Shown: positions 10,338 through 22,339, counted from the stretch's first letter. The stretch: 64,000 bases of DNA from Phocoena phocoena (GCF_963924675.1 NC_089222.1:3410001-3474000); one strand, 5' to 3'. Notes: generated by a model from the sequence alone, not told the origin. Translations and numbers: made by a program.

Positions 10338-11923
10338 TAAAAACTTGAACTGGAGTTGACTTACAATATTACATTACTTTCAGATGTATAGCACCATAAT
10401 TTGATATTTTTATAGACTAGACTCCATACGAAGTTATGATAAAATATTGACCACATTCCCTCTGTTCTACATTACATCCCTGTAACTTATTTATTTTTAT
10501 ACCTAGTAATTTGTACCTTTTAATCCCCTTTATCGATTTTGCCCCTCTCTGCAACACTCTCCCCTCTGGTAGCCACTAGTTTGTTCTCTGTATCTTTCAG
10601 TCTGTTTCTGTTTTGTTATATTTGCTTATTTGTTTTATTTTTTAGAGTCCATATATAAGTGAAAACATACAGTATTTGTCCTTCTTTGTCTGCCTTATTT
10701 CACTAAACATAATATCCTCCAGGTCAATCCATGTTGTTGCAAATGGCAAAATTTCATTATTTTTTTATGGCTGAGTAATATTCCATTGTATATATATATA
10801 TCACATCTTTATCCATTCATGTATTGATGGATACTTTGGTAGCTTCAGTATCTTGGCTATTGTAAATAATGCTGCTATGAACACTGGGGTACGTGAATCT
10901 TTTCACATTAGTGTTTTCATTTTCTTTGAATAAATACCAGGAGTGGAACTGATGGGTCATATGATAGTTCTATTTTTAATTTTTTTGAGGAACCTCCACA
11001 CTCTTTGCCATAGTGGCTGCACCAATTTACATCCCTACCAACAGTGGACGAGGGTTCCTTTTCTCCTCACCAACACTTATTATTTCTTATCTTTTTGATG
11101 ACAGCCATTCTTATAGGTGCGAGGTGATATCTCATTGTGGTTTTGATTTGCATTTCCCTGATGATTAGTGGTGTTGAGCATCTTTTCATGGGCCTGTTGA
11201 TTATCTGTATGTTTCCTTTGGGAAAATGCCTATTCAGGTCCTCTGCCTATTTTTTAATAATATTGTTTGTTTCTTGCTATTGAGTTCTTTATATATTTGG
11301 TTATCAACCCCTGATTTGCAAAAATCTTCTTCATTCAGTAGATTGACTTTTCATTTTTGTTGATGGTTTCCTTTGCTGTGAAAAATCTTTTAAGTTTGAT
11401 TAGGTCCCATTTGTTTATTTTTACTTTTGTTTCCTTTGCCTGAGGAGACATATCCAAAAAAAAAAAAAATATTGCTAAGACCAATATCAAAGAGAGTACT
11501 GTCGATGTTCTCTTCTAGGCATTTCATGGTTTCAGTATTACATAGAGGTCTTTAATCCATTTAGAGTTTATCTTTGTATATGGTGTGAGAAAATGTTCTA
11601 GTTTTATTCTTTTACATGTAGCTGTCCAGTTTTTCCAACACCACTTATTGAACAGACTGTCTTTTCTCCATTGTATGTTCCTGCCTCCTTAACCTTGTAG
11701 ATTAGTTGACCATATGCATGGGGGGTTATTCCTGGGCTCTCTATTCTGTTCCATTGATCCATGTGTCTGTTTTTGTGCCAGTACATTCTGTTTTCATTAC
11801 TGTAGTTGTAGTATAGTCTGAAGTCAGGGAGTATGATATGTCCAGCTTTGTTCTTTTTTCTCAAGACTGCTTTGGGTATTCGGGGTTTTTGTGGTTCTCA
11901 ACAAATTTTAGAATTATTTCTTC
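10338..11923 (-). mobile_element. L1 LINE, 3' segment of a twin-primed insertion
   Basis: The ORF2 C-terminal region and 3' UTR lie in reverse. The minus-strand translation 11604-11864 begins [19 protein letters not shown] and includes [14 protein letters not shown], typical L1 ORF2. 'ggctgagtaatattccattg' marks the antisense 3' region. The left flank duplication AAAGTTATCTTT (10326-10337) is repeated with one mismatch at 12549-12560, beyond the inverted partner segment. The copy is disrupted and cannot be coding. Confidence 0.9.
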
Positions 11924-12548
11924 AGCATACCTCAACATAATAAATGCCACATATAACAAATCCACAGCAAATATCATACTCAATGGTGAAAAGCTGAAAC
12001 CTTTTCTTCTAAAATCAGGAACAGGACAAGGATACCCGGTCTTGCTACTTCTATTCAACATAGTATTGAAAATCCTAGCCACAGCAATTAGGCAAGAAAA
12101 AAATTAGAAGGGAAGAAGTAAAGCTATTTGCAGATGACATGATACTACATGTAGAAAACTCTAAAGACTCCATCAGAAAAATTAATAGAGCTAATAAATG
12201 AATTCAGCAAAGTTTCAGGATACAAGATGAATATACAGAAATCTGTTGCATTCCTATATACTAATAATGAACTGTTAGAAAGAGAAATTAAGAAAACAAT
12301 CTCATTTACAATTGAATCAAAAAGAATAAAATACTTGGAATAAATTTAACCAAGGAGGAGAAAGACCTATACTCTGAAAACTACAGGACATTGATGAAGG
12401 AAACTGAAGATGATACAAATAAATGGAAAGATATCCCACGCTGATGGACTGGAAGAATTAATATTGTTAAAATGTCCATACTATCCAAAACAGTATACAG
12501 ATTTAATGCAATTCCTATTAAAATAGTCATGACATTTTTCACAGAAAT
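11924..12548 (+). mobile_element. L1 LINE, inverted 5' segment of the same insertion (reverse transcriptase region)
   Basis: This is sense ORF2 reverse-transcriptase sequence: [15 protein letters not shown], then [18 protein letters not shown], then [10 protein letters not shown]. It ends in 'atgacatttttcacagaa' (MTFFTE). In intact L1 the next residues are [11 protein letters not shown]. The adjoining minus-strand segment starts with EEIILKFV, so the two pieces abut within a codon or two. That is the hallmark of twin priming. Stops and frameshifts are present. Confidence 0.9.
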
Positions 12549-12560
12549 AAGGTTATCTTT

Positions 12561-14131
12561 AGTGTTAAGAACAGCATTCCAATTTTTGTGAGTCCTGAGT
12601 CTTTAACCGTTCCACTGTTTTATATTTTTGTTCACTCTTTCATACAACAAAAACTCAAATTGTATATCTTGATCTTAGACCCCAGAAGAATCTTACTAGC
12701 CCAGTACTTAACTCTTCCCTTTCTGAAAGATGTGGCTAGTTTTCAGCTGAATGTGATAAATGACTATTGATATAACGTCAACTTGCATGTTGAGATTAAG
12801 ATGGATATAATGTTACCAAGTAGGATTTCATGAATGGCACAGTGCTGGAAAAGTGCTAAAGTAAGAGACTCCTTTGAGGTCCCTGGACCCTTGCTGTTTA
12901 TAATAATATGGAGATTTAAAATAAAGGCATAGTTACCTTGCCACAATCATACTCAGTCTGTATGTATATACATTGTCGTACGAAAATAAATTCATTGCAT
13001 ATTTATTCTTTCAAAAAAACCCTGAAAATTCATATAACAGAGATCATAATAGAGTCCCCAAAGTAGTGAATGTAAATAATATGTATTTAATATTTATTAA
13101 TATTTAAATGTTATAACATGCTTATAACTTTTAGGGGGGCTATCTACTGTAGAAAGTGAGGCCTAGCTATAAATGTATTCTTAACAAATTTACAAAATCA
13201 AGACAACAAAAGAGCAAGAATTTTTAAGGCACACTGAATTATTTGGGTTGCCTAAAAAATGAAATGGTCACATGGTTTCCACCTTAATAAGGAATGGAGA
13301 CTGTCAGAGCTGCTACAGGACATCTGGGCACTGTACACAGGAGTTACCAGTGTCCACTCTACATCTTCTCAGGTTCTGGCACTAAGGTTGGCCTCCAGTC
13401 TTAGATGAAGCAGGTTAAGGCACCTATGGTGCTTCTTATGATGGCAAGCGGGGTCTTGAATGAATCTTGCAGTTCAATTGCCACTGAGCTACAGGAGGTA
13501 AGCCCTCATTCTCGTCAGTTTCTCAGTTGAGACAGGATCCCTGTCACTGATCAACTCCCCCTCCACTCCCCAGCACCCTCTGGCTGAGGTCCAGATTCTC
13601 TACCTAGCTCATGCCAACTGCCCCCTCCTCAATGGCTGGATCTTGTCCCCTTGCGTCTGGGTGCTAGCATTGTGCTCATGTCAATAAGGACAGACAATCT
13701 GAAACTATCACTGCATAACCGTGATCTAGCCCTGTCTGCAGTCACTGTAGCTTGGTCCATACTCCATTCACACTAGATCCTCTTGGAGAAGGATCAGTGC
13801 CCATTTTTGGACACAGTTGTCATGCTGTTAGCTTCCTTAAGAAAAAGCTCCATGGCTAGACAAGTTACCATAGCTCAGGTCTTATCCTGTCCAATATTCT
13901 TTTCATTTCAGGCTACCTTTACCTCTTGAGGTAAAAGAAACATCACAGCTATATTCAGTAGAATAGAGCTTTCCAGTTAGTTTTCTAAAAATGGGTTAGA
14001 AATATGCCTGTGTCTTTGATTCTCCTCAGGCTCTGGTGGCTTGGCAGGGCCTGATGGTGGGGGAGGTGGAACAGAGCCCCTGACTCAATGCATTCATCCA
14101 TTAGCAGACTCCTTTGCTTGCTACCATGGGC
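12561..14131. other. Unassigned noncoding sequence
   Basis: No gene, RNA or named repeat was identified. The part from about 13260 to 14100 has balanced composition and could be old unique sequence. No splice-flanked open frame stands out. Confidence 0.35.
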
Positions 14132-14145
14132 CATGTAAATGTTAT

Positions 14146-15327
14146 TATTATTATTATTTTTGATTTACTGAAGTAGAGTTGATTTACAATGTTGTGCCAA
14201 TCTCTGCTGTACAGCAAAGTGACTCAGTTATCCACATAGAGACATTCTTCTTTCTTATATGCTTTTCCATTATGGTCAATCCAAGGATATTGAATATAGT
14301 TCCCTGTGCTATACAGTAGGACCTTGTTGTTTATCCATCCTATATATAATAGTTTGCATCTGCTAATCCCAAACTCCCAGTCCATCCCTCTCCCTCCCCG
14401 CTTCTTCCCTGGCAACCACAAGTCTGATCTCTATGTCTGAGTCTGTTTCTATTTTGTAGATAGCTTCATTTGTGTCATATTTTAAATTCCACACATAAGT
14501 GTGATATCATATGGTATTTGTCTTTCTCTTTCTGACTTACTTCACTTAGTATGATAATCTCTAGTTGCATCCATGTTGCTTCAAATGGCATTATTTCATT
14601 CTTCTTTATGGCTGAGTAGTTTTCCATTGTATATATATATTGTATGTATATATTGTATATATGTACCACATCTTCTTTATCCATTCTTCTGTCACTGGAC
14701 ATTCAGATTGTTTCCATGTCTTGGCTATTATAAATAGTGCTGCAATGAACATTGGGGTGCATGTATCTTTTTTGAATTATGGTTTTCTCAGGGTATATGC
14801 CCAGCAGTGGGACTGCTGGGTCATGTGGTAGCACTATTTTTAGTTTTCTGAGGAACCTCATACTGTTCTCCATAGTAATTGTACCAACTTACATTCCCAC
14901 CAACAGTGTAGGAGGGTTTCCTTTTCTCCACATCCTCTCCAGCATTTGTTATTTACAGACTTTTAAATGATCGTCATTCTGACCGGTGTGAGGTGGTACC
15001 TCATTGTAGCTCTGATTTGCATTTCTCTAATAATTAGTGATGTTTAGCATCTTTTCATGTGCCTTTTGTCCATCTGTACGTCTTCTTGGAGAAATGTCTA
15101 TTTAGGTCTTCTGCCCATGTTTCGACTGGGTTATTTTTGTTGTTGTTATTGAGCTGTATGAGCTGTTTGTATATTTTAGAGATTAAGCCCTTGCCTGTTG
15201 CATCATTTGCAAATATTTTCTCCCATTCCATAGGTTGTCTTTTCATTTTTTTTATGGTTTCCTTTGCTGTACAAAAGCTTGTAAGTTTGATTAGGTTCCA
15301 CTTGTTCATTTTTGTTTTTATTTCTAT
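14146..15327 (-). mobile_element. 5'-truncated L1 LINE
   Basis: An antisense L1 3' end, with its A-rich tail seen as a TATT/T run at 14146-14161, extends into ORF2. The minus-strand frame 15055-15330 gives [20 protein letters not shown], then [21 protein letters not shown], typical ORF2. The target duplication reads CATGTAAATGTTAT at 14132-14145 and CATGCGAATGTTAT at 15328-15341 (12 of 14 identical), which fixes the ends. Confidence 0.92.
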
Positions 15328-15609
15328 CATGCGAATGTTATCAACCCATGTGTAGCATAATGTGGAAGAAAGTTGGGAAGCACCATATTAGACTCATGAT
15401 ACTTCAGAGAGAAGAACAGACCAAATAAACAAATATTTACATTTTTATAGGTGTGGAAGAATGTTTAATTTCTTTAGATTTGATTCGACTCTAAATCCCT
15501 ATACATCCCGATATAAGGGAATTCTGTCTATTGTTGTTAGGGTTTTCTCCCTCTTCCCGGGTTATACAAAGTACCTGGGATATCATGCAATCGATATTTC
15601 AGGGGTGGG

Positions 15610-16041
15610 TTATGAGAATGACTATAACAAGTGTTGTAGAGCATGTGTAGAAATTGGAACCCTTCAACATTTCTGGCAAGAACATCAACTGGTGCAGCCA
15701 CTTTGGAAAACAGTTTGACAGTTCCTCAAAATGCCAAGCAGAGCTAACATATGACCTGGGAATTCCACTCCTGGGTATATGCACAAGAGAACTGAAAATA
15801 TATGTCTAAGTAAAAATTTGTGCCCAAATATTCATAGCAGCATTGTTCACAACAGCCAAAAAGTGGAAACAATCCAAGACTCTATCAATTGATGAATGGA
15901 TAAACAATAAGTGACCTCTCCATACAATGGAATATTTTTTGGTCATAAAAAGGAATGAAGTACTGATACATGCTACAATACAGAGGAATCTGGAAAATAT
16001 TGTGCTAAGGGGAAGAAGTCAGATATAAAAGGCTACATATT
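15610..16041 (+). mobile_element. Old L1 LINE, upstream half (interrupted)
   Basis: This is an older, diverged L1 of the mammal-wide (L1M) type: 'gtagaaattggaaccctt', 'cagccactttggaaaacag', 'ttcctcaaaatgcc' and 'aaggaatgaagtactgatac'. It is broken by a younger L1 at 16042 and resumes at 17176 after the 15-bp duplication. The stretch from 15342 to about 15609 before it is unassigned. Confidence 0.8.
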
Positions 16042-17160
16042 CTTTTGCACAGCAAAGGAAACCATAAACAAGACCAAAAGACAACGCTCAGAATGGCAGA
16101 AAATATTTGCAAATGAAGCAACTGACAAAGGATTAATTTCCAAAATTTACAAGCAGCTCAATAACAAAAAAACAATGCAATCCAAAAATGGGCAGAAGAC
16201 CTAAACAGACATTTCTCCAAAGAAGATATACAGACTGCCAACAAACACATGAAAGAATGCTCAACATCATTAATCATTAGAGAAATGCAAATCAAAACTA
16301 CAATGAGATATCATCTCACACCGGTCAGAATGGCCATCATCAAAAAATCTAGAAACAGTAAATGCTGGAGAGGGTGTGGAGAAAAGGGAACACTCTTGCA
16401 CTGCTGGTGGGAATGTGAATTGGTTCAGCCACTATGGAGAACAGTATAGAGGTTCCTTAAAAAACTACAAATAGAACTACTATATGACCCAGCAATCCCA
16501 CTACTGGGCATATACCCTGAGAAAACCAAAATTCAAAAAGAGTCATGTACCAAAATGTTCATTGCAGCTCTATTTACAATAGCCCGGAGATGGAAACAAC
16601 CTAAGTGCCCATCATCGGATGAATGGATAAAGAAGATGTGGCACATATATACAATGGAATATTACTCAGCCATAAAAACAAACGAAATTGAGCTATTTGT
16701 AATGAGGTGGATAGACCTAGAGTCTGTCATACAGAGTGAAGTAAGTCAGAAAGAGAAAAACAAATACCGTATGCTAACACATATATATGGAATTTAAGAA
16801 AAAAAATGTCATGAAGAACCTAGGGGTAAGACAGGAATAAAGACATAGACCTACTGGAGAACGGACTTGAGGATATGGGGAGGGGGAAGGGTGAGCTGTG
16901 ACAGGGCGAGAGAGAGGCATGGACATATATACACTAATAAACGTAAGGTAGATAGCTAGTGGGAAGCAGCTACATGGCACAGGGATATCGGCTCAGTGAT
17001 TTGTGACCACCTGGAGGGGTGGGATAGGGAGGGTGGGAGGGAGGGAGACGCAAGAGGGAAGAGATATGGGAACATATGTATAACTGATTCACTTTGTTAT
17101 AAAGCAGAAACTAACACACCATTGTAAAGCAATTATACCCCAATAAAGATGTTAAGAAAA
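16042..17160 (+). mobile_element. Younger L1 LINE inserted into the old L1
   Basis: The 5'-truncated copy starts in ORF2 (around 'cacagcaaaggaaaccataa') and runs to its 3' end and A-tail ('aataaagatgttaagaaaaa'). The perfect duplication AAAAGGCTACATATT is at 16027-16041 and 17161-17175. ORF2 fragments remain, for example [21 protein letters not shown] and [20 protein letters not shown], separated by stops. Confidence 0.95.
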
Positions 17161-17175
17161 AAAAGGCTACATATT

Positions 17176-17440
17176 ATAAAATTCCATTTATATGAAATGT
17201 CCAGAATATGCAAATCCTTAGACAGAGAGTGGATTAGCGGTTGCCGGGGGCTGGGAGGAGGAGGACTAGGGAACAACTCTTAAAGGGCATGATGTTTCTT
17301 CTTAGAGAGATGAAAATGTTCTGGAATTAGATAGTGATGATGGTGAAGCAACTCTGTGAATATCAAGAACCACTGAATTGTACAACTTAATAGGGTACAT
17401 GTATGTTTTGTGAATTACACCTTGATAATTAAAAAAGAGA
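17176..17440 (+). mobile_element. Old L1 LINE, downstream half
   Basis: It continues the element that breaks at 16041: 'ttccatttatatgaaatgtc', 'gattagcggttgccggggg', 'gaaaatgttctggaattag', 'accactgaattgtacaact' and 'gtgaattacacc', the usual L1M 3' UTR. The join across the younger insertion is seamless, since 'ggctacatattataaaatt' follows the duplication. Confidence 0.85.
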
Positions 17441-17451
17441 AATAGGTACAT

Positions 17452-17490
17452 AAACCAACCAACCAATCAACCAACCAACCAAACAACCAA
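17452..17490 (+). repeat. (AACC)n simple repeat
   Basis: About nine AACC/AATC/AAAC units directly follow the old L1 3' end. They probably derive from its A-rich tail. Confidence 0.85.
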
Positions 17491-18089
17491 TGGCGGTAGA
17501 CTCAGTCCACACAGGTTCTGCTGATCTATGCCCAAGGTCCGAGCCTAGATTGACCTGTATGTCTGGCTTTCTTGGCCTCTGTCCCTGAACACAGGGTCTA
17601 GACTCCCCATGGCACCCTGCAGCCATTTCTCTTGGAAGGATTCTCACCTCCAGGGGTCTCTGTCAGGATCAAGTCTGAGTCCTGAGCACTCATAGGCCTT
17701 GGACTCTTGTCCTCTACTCATATTTAGAGAACTTCCTTCTCTTCTTTGCTTCTCATGCATTTCCTTAAATTCTTAAATTCAGTACTTTTAATATTCTTAT
17801 CTATTTTTATTCCCCCCCTTGGAAGGGACTTTGTCAATAACCTTACATTTGCTACTTAAAACATTCAACCTTTTGAAAAAAAGAAGTAACCAAGATACTT
17901 ATACACACGAAACTAGCTCCGCAAAGAGGCATGCACAAGAACATGTACTGAGAAAAGTGGAACGGGGAGGAGGATGGAAGAGAATGAGGAGAGTTTGACA
18001 TTTTTGAGCTGGGGGACCAACGAAGGAAGTCTGGAGGAGTAGGAGTGTCGGTGACTTACGGTCTTGCGTTACCGTGAAGAGGACATTAC
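17491..18089. other. Unassigned noncoding sequence
   Basis: No coding exon or repeat was named. The minus-strand open frame 17429-17647 ends in a Leu/Ile/Gly/Trp repeat that is simply the AACC microsatellite read in reverse. Confidence 0.35.
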
Positions 18090-18463
18090 CTTAGTCAGTT
18101 TGGGTAGCTGAAACAATATACCATATTCTGGTAGTTAATGGACAATAGAAATTTATTTCTCACAGTTCTGGAGGTCTGGGAAGTCTAGAGCAAGGTGCCA
18201 GCCTTGATCAACAGTCCTGTCCTGGGGAGGGCCTCATCTTCCTGGTACATAGCCTGTGCCTTCTTGCAGTATCCTCACAGGGTGGAAGCAGCAAGCTACA
18301 TCTCTGGGGTCTCTGTTATAAGGGTGCTAATCCCAACCATGAGGGCTCTGCCCTCTCATCCTGATCACCTCCCAAAGGCTGCACCTCCTAATGCCATTAC
18401 TTCAGGGGTTAGAATTTCAACATGTGGACTTGAGGGGAATACAACCATTCAGACCATAGAAGG
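18090..18463 (-). mobile_element. MaLR (MST/MLT1A-like) LTR, inverted
   Basis: The reverse complement of a mammalian apparent LTR-retrotransposon LTR: 'aatttatttctcacagttctgg', 'gcaaggtgccagccttgat', 'cttctTgcagtatcctcac', 'cctcctaatgccattac' and 'agaatttcaacatgtgg'. No internal region is attached. It lies head-on against another MaLR LTR that starts about 40 bp further on. Confidence 0.75.
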
Positions 18464-18622
18464 CATGGACTTAGGCCTCTGTAGAATGGCTGCATTGAGC
18501 CAGAGATGGTGGACTAAACAATGTCCCCCAAAGGTATCTATGTCCTAATCCCTGGAACCTGGGAATAGTATCTTATATGGCAAAAGGGATTTTGTGGATG
18601 CAATTAAAAGAAAGGATCTTGA

Positions 18623-19190
18623 TACATGCACGCCTATGTTCACAGCAGCACTATTCACAATAGCCAAGACATGGAAGCAACCTAAATGTCCATCGACAGA
18701 TGAATGGATAAAGAAGATGTGGTACATGTGTACAATGGAATATTACTCAGCCATAAAAAGAACAAAATAATGCCATTTAAAGCAACATGGATGGACCTAG
18801 CGAAATAAGTCAGAGAGAAAAAGACAAACACAATATGATAGCCCTTATATGTGGAATCTAAAATACGACACAAATAAACATATCTATGAAACAGAAACAG
18901 AATCACAGGCCTAGAGAACAGACTTGTGGTTGCCAAGAGGGAGGGGTGAGGGAGGGATGGATTGGGAGTTTGGGATTAGCAGATGCAAACTATTATATAT
19001 AGGATGGATAAACAACAAGGTCCTACTGTATAGCACAGGGAGCTACATTCAATATCCTGTGATAAAACATAATGGAAAAGATTATAAAAAAGAATATATA
19101 TATAACTGAGTCACTTCACTGTACAGAAGAAATTTAACACATTGTAAATCAACTATAATTCAATAAAATTAAAATAAAATAAATTTAAAA
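18623..19190 (+). mobile_element. 5'-truncated L1 LINE inside the MLT1 LTR
   Basis: The L1 3' end begins near 'acgcctatgttcacagcagc' and passes through 'tggaatattactcagccat' and 'ccctttatatgtgg'-like sequence to an A-rich tail ('aataaaattaaaataaaat'). The duplication AAAGAAAGGATCTTGA (18607-18622) pairs with AAAGTAAGGACCTTGA (19191-19206), 14 of 16 identical. Confidence 0.92.
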
Positions 19191-19540
19191 AAAGTAAGGA
19201 CCTTGAAATGAGAAGATTATCCTGGATTATCTGGTAGCCTAATGTAATCATAGGGTTCCTTACAGGAGGAAGGGAATGGGAGATTTAACTACAGAAGAGG
19301 AGAAGGGATGATATGATGATTGAAGAAGAATCTGGAGTGACTTGCTGAGAAGCTGGAAGGAGTCAAAAGCCAAGGAATGCAGGTGGCCACTAGAAAATGA
19401 AAAAGGCAAGTAAACAGATTCTCTCCTCAGAGCCTCCAGAGGGAACTAACCCTGTTGACACCTTGATTTTAGCCCAGTGAGACTGATTTCAGACTTGTAA
19501 GCCCCAGAGCTGTAAGAAAATAAATTTGTGTGTGTCATTT

Positions 19541-19910
19541 TTTAGAAATTAGTTAATTTATTTTTGGCTGCATTGGGTCTCTGTTGCTATGCGTGGGCTT
19601 CCTCTAGTTGCAGCGAACAGGGGCTACTCTTTGTTGTGGTGCGTGGGCTTCTCATTTCGGTGGCTTCTCTTGCTGCAGAGCACAGGCTCTAGGCACACGG
19701 GCTTCAGTAGTTGTAGCATGCGGGCTACAGTAGTTGTGGCGCGCGGGCTCAGTAGTTGCAGCTCGTGGGCTCTAGAGCGCAGGCTCAGTAGTTGTGGTGC
19801 AGGGGCTTAGTTGCTCCGTGGCATGTGGGATCTTCCAGGACCAGGGCTCGAACCCGTGTCCCCTGCATTGGCAGGCAGGTTCTTAACCACTGTGCCACCA
19901 GAGAAGCCCC
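19541..19910 (-). repeat. CHR-1-type SINE, near full length, inside the MLT1 LTR
   Basis: The inverted long cetacean SINE is complete from tail ('attagttaatttatttttgg') to tRNA-like head ('aaccactgtgccaccagag'). The tRNA-derived promoter boxes lie in 'ggctcgaacccgtg' and neighbours. A short TGTGTGT match at both ends is consistent with a target duplication. The tRNA similarity does not make this a tRNA gene. Confidence 0.9.
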
Positions 19911-20272
19911 TGTGTGTTTTTATAACCACAATGTTTGTGGTCAATTGTTATAGTGACAATAGGAAACTAATACACCAGTCCACTCTGAGCCTGAAAGTAC
20001 CTGGTCAAGAACACAAACCACAAACACTGATATATTCCTTATCCTGGAGCCAGTAACCAGTTTATCAGTTCTGTCAAAATAGAATTTTCCCCGTGGAGGA
20101 AAAAGCCAATGTGTGGTGTTGATCCAGGAGAGAAACTTGAAGATGCTCACCACTGGCTACTAAAATGCCCTACACCAGGGAAGCAGAGATGATGCCCAGC
20201 CATGCCAGTTCTAGAGAAGATGGGGGCTCTAGAAGAGGCCAAGGGTCAGAGCAATGCCAAGAGAAGAGGCAA

Positions 20273-20429
20273 AGGGACTGCCCTGGCGGTCCAGTGGTTA
20301 GGACCCCACGCTTCCACTGCAGGGGGCATAGGTTTGATCCCTGGTCGGGGAACTAAGATCCCGTAAGCTACACAGTGTGGTAGCCCGCCCCCCACCCCCA
20401 CTCCCCCAACGACAATAAAACCACACAAA
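20273..20429 (+). repeat. CHRS-like short SINE
   Basis: The sense copy starts 'gggactgccctggcggtcc', then 'agtggttaggaccccac', 'ttccactgcagggggcata' and 'gatccctggtcggggaac'. The duplication AGAAGAGGCAA (20262-20272) pairs with AGAAGAGGTAA (20430-20440). This SINE form is shared widely among cetartiodactyls. Confidence 0.9.
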
Positions 20430-20440
20430 AGAAGAGGTAA

Positions 20441-21290
20441 GAGTGTGGTATATTTGTTAAGAATGTACAACCACTCCCGAACACCTGTTTAAAATGTTGA
20501 TTTGACTCTCTTGCCTTCCTGCCATGTCATGTAAAAATCGTGCGTGGTCACTTATTTATCTGCAGCCTCAGAGTATCCCAGAAAATGGCCAGAGTCTGGA
20601 AGTATGTGATAGAGCTATTTAACCTGAAATGGACAGAATGGAGGCAGGTAAAGGAAGGAGTCAGAGGATTCATGTGTGCATGTGTGTGTCTCTAGAGAGC
20701 GTCTGGAACAAAAATAGTAAATTTCAGTGTTCTATTTTGAAATTTTTTTTTGGTTTCCTCTTTTTAGTGAGAATTTCCATGACTAACTTAATTACCTTAT
20801 CTATGGTTCTCAAGAGACTTGGGAGTAGCAGAAAGAAAAGGTGGCAACCTATTTCTTGCAAATAAAGACATCTCTGAAATATCTCCTTTTATTCTTTTTG
20901 AGGGAGAAAAAAAAAGATAGTACCTAAAAGAAAAATGAAACATTTAAACATTTCCTAATGTGGTCTTCCACATTAGGAAATGGCTTATTTCCTTTTTAAA
21001 TCATCCCAAGGCTTTCTTCTCCCAAAGGTTGGCAGTTTTGTTGCACAGCCTCCAATCCCATCACAGGACCCGGCCTCTGCCTCTCCATCTATTTGTCAGA
21101 AAAACCCGTAAGAGAGGCTTGGCAGACAAAACCCAACAAGTCTTGAAACTGCTTTGCTACTGTCATCTGAATGGAATCATGTATGCAACGTGGATAAAAC
21201 GTAAAACCAATAGGAGAAATCTACAAGAATGTGCCTCCAAGAGCACTCTTCCTCTGAGGCAGTTATAGTAAGTGATTCAGCAACTTACTC
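20441..21290. other. Unassigned sequence containing a perfect hairpin
   Basis: No gene was recognised. The stretch includes the 15-bp stem at 20949-20982 annotated separately. The open frame 20960-21268 begins inside the hairpin and resembles nothing known to me. Confidence 0.35.
20949..20982. other. Perfect 15-bp inverted repeat with 4-nt loop
   Basis: CATTTCCTAATGTGG, loop TCTT, then CCACATTAGGAAATG. All 15 pairs match and pairing stops sharply on both sides. There is no T-tract of terminator type and no surrounding pri-miRNA-length stem. Confidence 0.9.
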
Positions 21291-21306
21291 AGATTATGCT
21301 GCTATT

Positions 21307-21953
21307 CTATATCTGTGAGTCTCTTTCTGTTTTGGAAATAAGTTTATCTGTACTATTTTTTTTTAGATTCCACATATAAGTGATATCATCTGATATCTGT
21401 CTTTCTCTGTCTGGCTTACTTATTACTATGACAATCTCTAGGCCCATCCATGTTGCTGCAAATGGCATTATTTCATTCCTTTTTATGGCTGAGTAATATT
21501 CCATTGTATATATGCACCACATCTTTTTTATCCATTCATCTGTAGATAGACATTTAAGTTGCGTCCATGTCTTAGCTATTGTAAATAGTGCTGCCGTGAA
21601 TATTGGGGTGCATGTATCATTTTGAATTACAGTTTTCTCCTGATATATGCTCAGGAGTGGGATTGCAGGATCATGTGGTAGCTCTATTTTTATTGTTTTA
21701 AGGAACCTCCATAGTGTTTTCTGCAATGGTTGTACCAATTTACATTCCCACCAACAGTGTAGGAGGGTTCCCTTTTCTCCACACCCTCTCCAGCATTTAT
21801 TGTTTGTAGATTTTTTGATGATGGCCATTCTGACTGGTGTGAGGTGTGGCACCTCATTGTAGTTTTGATTTGCATTTCTCTAATAATTAGTGACGCTGAA
21901 CATCTTTTCATGTGCCTTTGGGCCATCCGTATGTCTTCTTTGGAGAAATGTCT
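21307..21953 (-). mobile_element. L1 LINE, inverted 5' segment of a twin-primed insertion
   Basis: Antisense ORF2 C-terminus. The minus-strand frame 21307-21852 is open for 181 codons with [33 protein letters not shown] and [20 protein letters not shown], so the copy is fairly young. The left end is fixed by the duplication AGATTATGCTGCTATT at 21291-21306. Confidence 0.93.
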
Positions 21954-22323
<370 letters not shown>

Positions 22324-22339
22324 AGATTATGCTGCTATT

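Larger units (their letters stand above)
18505..19976 (+). mobile_element. MLT1-type LTR, split by an L1 and a SINE
   Basis: The LTR can be read in three pieces. 18505-18622 has 'tggactaaacaatgtccccc' and 'cctggaacctgggaatag'. 19191-19540 has 'gaccttgaaatgagaagatta', 'gagtgacttgctgagaagc', 'ccttgattttagcccagtg' and a poly(A) signal AATAAA. 19911-19976 has 'caattgttatagtgacaat' and 'aggaaactaata'. Removing the two insertions restores a continuous LTR of about 530 bp. No retroviral gene is present. Confidence 0.8.

Noticed and set aside
19541..19910. tRNA-like sequences in SINE heads (also at 20273, 35634, 39403, 41616, 44889, 55115 and 62992)
   Set aside because: They are tRNA-derived SINE promoters with SINE bodies, A-tails and mostly target duplications; none folds as an intact tRNA gene.
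20949..20982. Hairpin as a microRNA precursor or a terminator
   Set aside because: The stem is only 15 bp with a 4-nt loop and no extended pairing, and this is a eukaryotic genome, so rho-independent terminators do not apply. The same reasoning excludes a microRNA at 39187-39224.
21307..21852. 181-codon open frame on the minus strand
   Set aside because: It is the C-terminal part of L1 ORF2 in an inverted, truncated insertion, not a host gene.
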